Shown here: one piece after another, positions 60,901 through 64,000 of the stretch
Layout of the letters: every line of letters begins with the position of its first letter
How positions within the stretch are numbered: position 1 is the stretch's first letter
Assembly (NCBI GenBank): GCA_038321775.1
Contig: JBBQFI010000006.1
Location: 124,001 to 188,000, forward strand
Direction of reading: 5' to 3'
DNA length: 64,000 bases
From: JBBQFI01 sp038321775
Lineage (GTDB): Bacteria; Verrucomicrobiota; Verrucomicrobiia; Chthoniobacterales; UBA10450
Position numbers and translations under genes: made by a program
Notes under the pieces: model-generated
Database searches by the model: none
What the model saw: the letters and a program-made list of their open reading frames with translations, nothing else
What the model was told of the DNA's origin: nothing

Positions 60901-61124
60901 TTATGTTTTCCCCCAGCACGGATGCATTTCTGCGTGTCGACCACGCGCGGCGGATTCCACGCCGGTTTTTGCTGGCCGAGAAAGATTGGCACGAATTGGT
61001 TCATGCCGGCATTCGTGAAAAGCAGATTCGGCGAGTCAGGCAACAGGGAAGAGGACGACACAACCGTGTGCTGTTTCTCGCGAAAGAAATCGAGAAAGGA
61101 TTGGCGAATTTCCGCAGAAGTCAT
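57972..61124 (-). CDS. alaS: Alanyl-tRNA synthetase with an unusual insertion
   Basis: The 1050-residue protein is much longer than the usual 870-900. The catalytic core is intact (FTNAGMNQFVPIFLGQQKP, CIRAGGKHNDLEDVG, FFEMLGNWSFGDYF, MGDTGPCGPCSE, DTGMGFERV). The editing domain has HHTVTH (near residue 711) and CGGTH (near 822), and the C-Ala domain ends with GGKGGGRPENARGAG. Between DKGIEILD and GDFAFKLYDTYGFP, residues ~449-544 carry an extra stretch (about 80 residues more than E. coli), with FLDLEADQQGFVDRYAAYLATT. I start at the ATG of 61124. A GCCTAACGA motif (60776) and a TCGTTAGGC motif (58690) are inside. Confidence 0.95.
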   Translation of the reverse strand: MTSAEIRQSFLDFFREKQHTVVSSSSLLPDSPNLLFTNAGMNQFVPIFLGQQKPAWNPPRVVDTQKCIRAGGKHNDLEDVGLDTYHHTFFEMLGNWSFGDYFKKEAIEWAWELVVRRWKFPPSRVYATVYCPDSALEHWNGLLQWISDMAKRHAVKEWGATDYQYLFFGPDALATKLGLKENPDLEAAYWWAELFYAAGVEINEHVVPGNRKDNFWMMGDTGPCGPCSELHVDLTPAGDTKGSLVNTGDPRCIEIWNLVFIQFNANADGSFVPLPERHVDTGMGFERVTAIIQGTKSLTDFSRRISNYETDVFRPIFDEVEKLSGKKYGSTVPNLGSTGEAEQEKIDVAFRVIADHIRTLSFAIADGIQPSNEYRGYVARRILRRAVRYGRVLGFYEPFFFKLVDVLVRTAGDVFVEIRQKEQLVRETIRREEESFNKTLDKGIEILDTYHRGLVSAEERSGIVKVQFLDLEADQQGFVDRYAAYLATTRFAQPSGWNVLSGYSRYGDVYPTRMRALVKKLENADSAAKANALVREIAASASVIEGDFAFKLYDTYGFPLDLTELIARERGLTVDVAGFEKLMGQQRERARKAQKKQAIQVTDLPAELEKRERTNFVGYDDFRAKTIVLEHLALDGRTALIFGETPFYAESGGQVADTGVVITQNGNWRIVDTQKSGNTILHFLPTEDSPNTDIEVDVIVDANRRIAIQRHHTVTHILHWALHELVSREATQKGSYVGPEKLTFDFSSAALTKKQVRDVEKLVSDKIAENVPVSWTEVPYPEAKKRSDIQQFFGDKYGDVVRVVQIGGTPNELNGYSMELCGGTHVRETGEIESFRIVREEAIAAGIRRIEAVAGGAARDWAINEAKRQDEKFHAFERKKSGVAPLPAFSNEAETNGMLQQIEMRAAHLEKLDAEVREWEKQNAKETETNLRNRAAAIAKDLAESHAGQKSLVSQVAEGDGKLLQAVADALKAKFSGPIFLAGATDGTVALIASVPDQSASKTPANKLIQEVAAIVGGKGGGRPENARGAGNDPSKIDEALARARELIGD

Positions 61125-61177
61125 CGCGCGCAACCTAGCGTGAATCGCGCATTTTTATAGAGCGTGGCTCCATTTCG

Positions 61178-61284
61178 TCATCCCGAACGAATGTGAGGGA
61201 CCTCTAATTTCAGTCGAGGCTTCAATGTCACTTCGACACGATTGTTTGCAATTGCGAGGCCCCTCGCTGCCGCTCGGGATGACA
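61178..61284. repeat. Palindromic intergenic repeat, copy 4
   Basis: It begins CGTCATCCCGAACGAATG and ends CCGCTCGGGATGACA, 107 bases and longer than the other copies, with an inner CGAGGCTTCA and TGAC region. It lies between the recA end and the alaS start. Confidence 0.8.
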
Positions 61285-61381
61285 CAGCGCACATTGGGCA
61301 CGCGCGGTTAACCACCAATGCACACGGACTCGCACGTCGAGAACTTTTCGGATCCGTTGCCGGCGCCTCAGCTTCGCAACG

Positions 61382-62419
61382 CTATTTCTTCTCTTCGTCG
61401 AGCTTCGCTTTCACCGCGGCCTCGATCTCTCCATAGAGCGCGGGATCATTCTTGAGCGCTTCCTTGCCGGCATCGCGGCCCTGAGCCAGCTGCGTGCCTT
61501 TGTAATTCAACCAGGAACCGCGTTTCTCGATGATCTGTTGCTCGAGCGCAAGATCAAGCAAGGCACCCGTCGAAGAAATTCCCTCGTTATACATGATGTC
61601 GAATTCTGCTTCGGTAAACGGCGGCGCAACTTTGTTTTTCACGATTTTCACGCGAGTGCGATTGCCGGTGACGACGCCATCAGTCTGCTTGATTGCGCCG
61701 ATGCGGCGGATGTCCACGCGCACGCTGGCATAGAATTTCAATGCTCTGCCACCGGGTGTCGTCTCCGGATTGCCAAACATCACGCCGATTTTTTCACGGA
61801 TTTGGTTGGTAAAAATGCAACAGGTGCGCGCTTTCGAAATGAGCGAAGTGAGTTTGCGCAATGCCGCGCTCATCAAACGCGCCTGCGCGCCGACGGTAAC
61901 ATCGCCGATTTCGCCTTCGAGTTCCGCTTTCGTCACTAACGCCGCGACCGAATCGATGACGATGACATCCAGTGCGTTTGAGCGGACCAGTGTCTCGCAA
62001 ATTCGGAGCGCTTCTTCGCCGGAATTTGGCTGCGAGACGAGGAGATCGTCGAGATTGACGCCGAGCCTACGGGCATATTGCGGATCGAGCGCGTGCTCGA
62101 CATCGATGAAGGCCGCGAGACCGCCGCGCTTCTGCGCTTGCGCGATGACGGTCAATGTCAGCGTCGTTTTGCCGGAAGATTCCGGACCAAAAACTTCAAC
62201 GACCCGCCCGCGCGGAAAGCCGCCCACGCCAAGCGCCCGGTCGATCAAAATATTTCCAGTCGGGATGACGTCGATGTCAACGATCTGATCGTCGCCAAGG
62301 CGCATGATGGCGCCGTCGCCGTAATCCTTGGCGATCTGCTGAATGGCGAGATCGAGATTCTTGTTGCGGGCAGCGGTGACTTTATCGACAGCGGATTTTT
62401 CTTCAGTTTTGGTGGGCAT
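61382..62419 (-). CDS. recA: Recombinase RecA
   Basis: The 345 residues are canonical RecA: GDGAIMRLGDD, the Walker A GPESSGKTTLTLTVIAQAQ, AFIDVEHALDPQYARRLGVNLDDLLVSQPNSGEEALRICETLVRS, VIVIDSVAALVTKAELEGEIGD, and NQIREKIGVMFGNPETTPGGRALKFYASVRVDIRR. It forms filaments for strand exchange and SOS. The start at 62419 is MPTKTEEKSAVDK; an ATG 14 codons before is not conserved. I saw no canonical SOS box upstream. It would support uptake-linked recombination. Confidence 0.98.
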   Translation of the reverse strand: MPTKTEEKSAVDKVTAARNKNLDLAIQQIAKDYGDGAIMRLGDDQIVDIDVIPTGNILIDRALGVGGFPRGRVVEVFGPESSGKTTLTLTVIAQAQKRGGLAAFIDVEHALDPQYARRLGVNLDDLLVSQPNSGEEALRICETLVRSNALDVIVIDSVAALVTKAELEGEIGDVTVGAQARLMSAALRKLTSLISKARTCCIFTNQIREKIGVMFGNPETTPGGRALKFYASVRVDIRRIGAIKQTDGVVTGNRTRVKIVKNKVAPPFTEAEFDIMYNEGISSTGALLDLALEQQIIEKRGSWLNYKGTQLAQGRDAGKEALKNDPALYGEIEAAVKAKLDEEKK

Positions 62420-62535
62420 AGGAACGCTCCTGTAAGTAAGTCGGCTCGTGTGTATCGCCAAGAAGAAAAGCGAATTTTTTGACGAGACAAAAAGGCATGA
62501 TTTAAATCGTGGCTTTCAAACGTTAGATTCGACGC

Positions 62536-63567
62536 GTGAACGATGAACGTTTCATGGGAGTTGCTCTCACCGAAGCCAAAAAAGGACTCGGTCAAACCAG
62601 TCCAAATCCCGCGGTTGGTGCAGTGATCGTTCGAGACGAAAAAATAATTTCGCGCGGACATCATCGCAGAGCGGGGCTGCCCCACGCCGAGATTGAGTGT
62701 TTGCAAAGATTCGATCGGAGAGGAGCAAACGCGATTTTGTATCTTACTCTCGAACCTTGTTCGACCGCGGGACGGACGCCACCCTGCACCGACGCGATTA
62801 TCGCGTCTGGAATAAAACGGGTGGTGATTGGGGTGATCGATCCAAATCCGCGCCACGCCGGACGCGGCATTACGCAATTGCGGAATGCGGGCGTTGAGGT
62901 CCGCGAAGGAATCCTCGGCAGCGAATGCGCGGCGTTGAACGAAGGATTCAACAAATGGATTCAAACACGTCGGCCATTCGTTATCGCAAAATGCGGAATG
63001 AGCCTCGACGGCCACCTGACCCGCCCGCCTAACGAGTCGCAATGGCTGACCAGTTCACGAGCAAGACGACGTGCGCGTGAACAACGCGCTCTGGTAGACG
63101 CGATCTTAATCGGCGCGGAAACTCTGCGTCACGACAACCCGAGATTAACCGTTCGCGGCACCAGGAATAAAGTGAATCAACCATGGCGCGTCGTGGTCTC
63201 GCGATCTGAAAAATTGCCACAGAATGCAAAACTTTTTACGGATCGCCACGCCGATCGCACGCTCGTCTACGTCGGAAAATCCCTGGAGTCAGTCCTGATT
63301 GATCTGGGCGAGAAGGAAATCACGAGCGTTTTGATCGAAGGCGGTGGCAATATTCTTGGCCAGGCACTTGATGCTCGATTGATCGACAAAGTCCAAATTT
63401 ATGTGGCGCCGTTGTTCGTCGGCGGGTCCGTGCTCGCTTTTCCGGGCAACGGCGCGGATTCGAGCGCGCAGGCGCTCCATCTCAAAAGATTAAACTACGA
63501 AAAAATCGGCGACGACGTGCTGATCACAGGCTATCCGAATCGGAAAGAAATAAGCCGAACCGAATAA
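62536..63567 (+). CDS. ribD: Bifunctional riboflavin biosynthesis deaminase/reductase RibD
   Basis: The 343 residues have the deaminase domain (FMGVALTEAKKGLGQTSPNPAVGAVIV, zinc motif HAEIECLQ, and PCSTAGRTPPCTDAI) and the reductase domain (SLDGHLTRPPNESQWLTSSRARRRAREQRALVDAILIGAETLRHDNPRLTVR and VLIEGGGNILGQ). It catalyses two steps toward riboflavin. The start is a GTG at 62536; an ATG six codons later is an alternative. It diverges from recA. No other rib gene is in the window. A GCCTAACGA motif is at 63027. Confidence 0.95.
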   Translation: MNDERFMGVALTEAKKGLGQTSPNPAVGAVIVRDEKIISRGHHRRAGLPHAEIECLQRFDRRGANAILYLTLEPCSTAGRTPPCTDAIIASGIKRVVIGVIDPNPRHAGRGITQLRNAGVEVREGILGSECAALNEGFNKWIQTRRPFVIAKCGMSLDGHLTRPPNESQWLTSSRARRRAREQRALVDAILIGAETLRHDNPRLTVRGTRNKVNQPWRVVVSRSEKLPQNAKLFTDRHADRTLVYVGKSLESVLIDLGEKEITSVLIEGGGNILGQALDARLIDKVQIYVAPLFVGGSVLAFPGNGADSSAQALHLKRLNYEKIGDDVLITGYPNRKEISRTE

Positions 63568-63633
63568 TTTGAAAGAAACCGCGTCTGACTTTATATTGGG
63601 CAAACGTAAACAGATCTACTGGAGGTGGAACAA

Positions 63634-63924
63634 ATGAAAAAACTTCTCTTGATCGCTTTGGTGGCAGGCGGATTCGCTTTTGCGGCGACACCGCGGACGG
63701 AAGCACGAACCTTCGTTTCGGTTGGGCTCGGATTCCCGATCGGCGGCGGTTATTACAACGGCTGCGGGTATCCGGGATACTACGGTTACGGATATCCGGC
63801 GTACTATCCCTACGGATATTATCGGCCGTACTATTCCTCCGTCGGATACCGTTATTACAGCGGCCGACACTATTACCGGCATCACAGTCGTCGAATTTAC
63901 CGCGGCCGTCGCGTTTACCGGTAA
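63634..63924 (+). CDS. Small secreted Gly/Tyr/Arg-rich protein
   Basis: The 96 residues start with a signal peptide (KLLLIALVAGGFAFAATPRTEA) and then are extremely rich in Gly and Tyr (GGGYYNGCGYPGYYGYGYPAYYPYGYYRPYYSS), ending in HHSRRIYRGRRVYR. A GGAGG site at 63621 lies 8 bases upstream of the ATG at 63634. A GTG-type frame start at 63625 is not used. Such Gly/Tyr-rich proteins are probably surface or extracellular structural proteins. A terminator follows. Confidence 0.75.
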   Translation: MKKLLLIALVAGGFAFAATPRTEARTFVSVGLGFPIGGGYYNGCGYPGYYGYGYPAYYPYGYYRPYYSSVGYRYYSGRHYYRHHSRRIYRGRRVYR

Positions 63925-63945
63925 GCGAATCGGCTGGGAAATATT

Positions 63946-63982
63946 TTGAGCTGATCGTGAAAACGGTCAGCTCAATTTTTTT
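63946..63982 (+). terminator. Rho-independent terminator after the Gly/Tyr-rich protein gene
   Basis: TTGAGCTGA (63946-63954) pairs with TCAGCTCAA (63967-63975), leaving a 12-base loop, and TTTTTTT follows. It lies 22 bases past the stop. Confidence 0.93.
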
Positions 63983-64000
63983 GCCGTTAAACTTCCGCCG

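Noticed and set aside
62420..62535. SOS/LexA box before recA
   Set aside because: I looked for CTGT-N8-ACAG and GAAC-N4-GTTC types in the recA-ribD spacer and saw no good match. A lineage-specific LexA site cannot be excluded.

Overview
The window is a dense bacterial chromosome segment with about 68 recognisable genes on both strands, short spacers and frequent strand switches. I think it comes from a soil-type member of the Verrucomicrobiota (Spartobacteria/Chthoniobacterales-like). This is inferred from gene content: DUF3667, DUF5069, DUF255, DUF885, DUF1330 and DUF2383 proteins, sigma-factor/VWA pairs, TonB-like small proteins, and the order tRNA-Thr, tuf, tRNA-Trp, secE, nusG, rplK. No rRNA gene is present to prove it. 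The cell is diderm: it has a TonB-dependent receptor, outer-membrane barrels, a heptose epimerase for LPS and lipoproteins.

Layout. 0-1.6 kb: the end of a TPR protein and an RfaH-type NusG paralogue, probably the edge of an exopolysaccharide/PEP-CTERM locus. 1.6-7.1 kb: a dienelactone hydrolase, a lipoprotein, pgi, and a soluble histidine kinase with an NtrC-type sigma-54 regulator. 7.1-25 kb: an accessory stretch of small secreted and membrane proteins, a lyase, a metallo-beta-lactamase-fold enzyme, a beta-propeller, a large astacin-like protease with dockerin-like repeats, gluconate kinase, and two decayed genes (a short-chain dehydrogenase and an RDD protein). 25-31.9 kb: PHP, DUF255, YceI, RecO, an aldo/keto reductase and a threonine dehydratase-like enzyme. 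31.9-35.1 kb: the translation/transcription cluster, which stops after rplK. 35-40.8 kb: a TPR protein, a drug/metabolite exporter, an ECF sigma factor with a VWA protein, and a small two-gene unit. 40.8-53.9 kb: ispA, tsaD, a C-terminal processing protease, DUF885, rmuC, a cobalamin-riboswitch-controlled receptor, hldD, OsmC, a GH26-like enzyme and stress proteins. 53.9-64 kb: an amino-acid permease, DUF3667, a TolB-like propeller, alaS, recA and ribD.

Three points stand out. (1) The 9-mer TCGTTAGGC occurs 27 times, and its 8-mer core TCGTTAGG 34 times, in both orientations and mostly inside genes. About 0.5 and 2 would be expected by chance. It behaves like a DNA uptake or other genome-wide recognition sequence. 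(2) Several families of palindromic repeats occupy the spacers, and one copy sits in frame inside tsaD, adding 28 codons. (3) alaS carries an insertion of roughly 80 residues. Gene remnants (a dehydrogenase, an RDD protein and a 27-codon piece of an AarF/UbiB kinase) point to ongoing gene loss, although sequencing indels could explain the RDD case.
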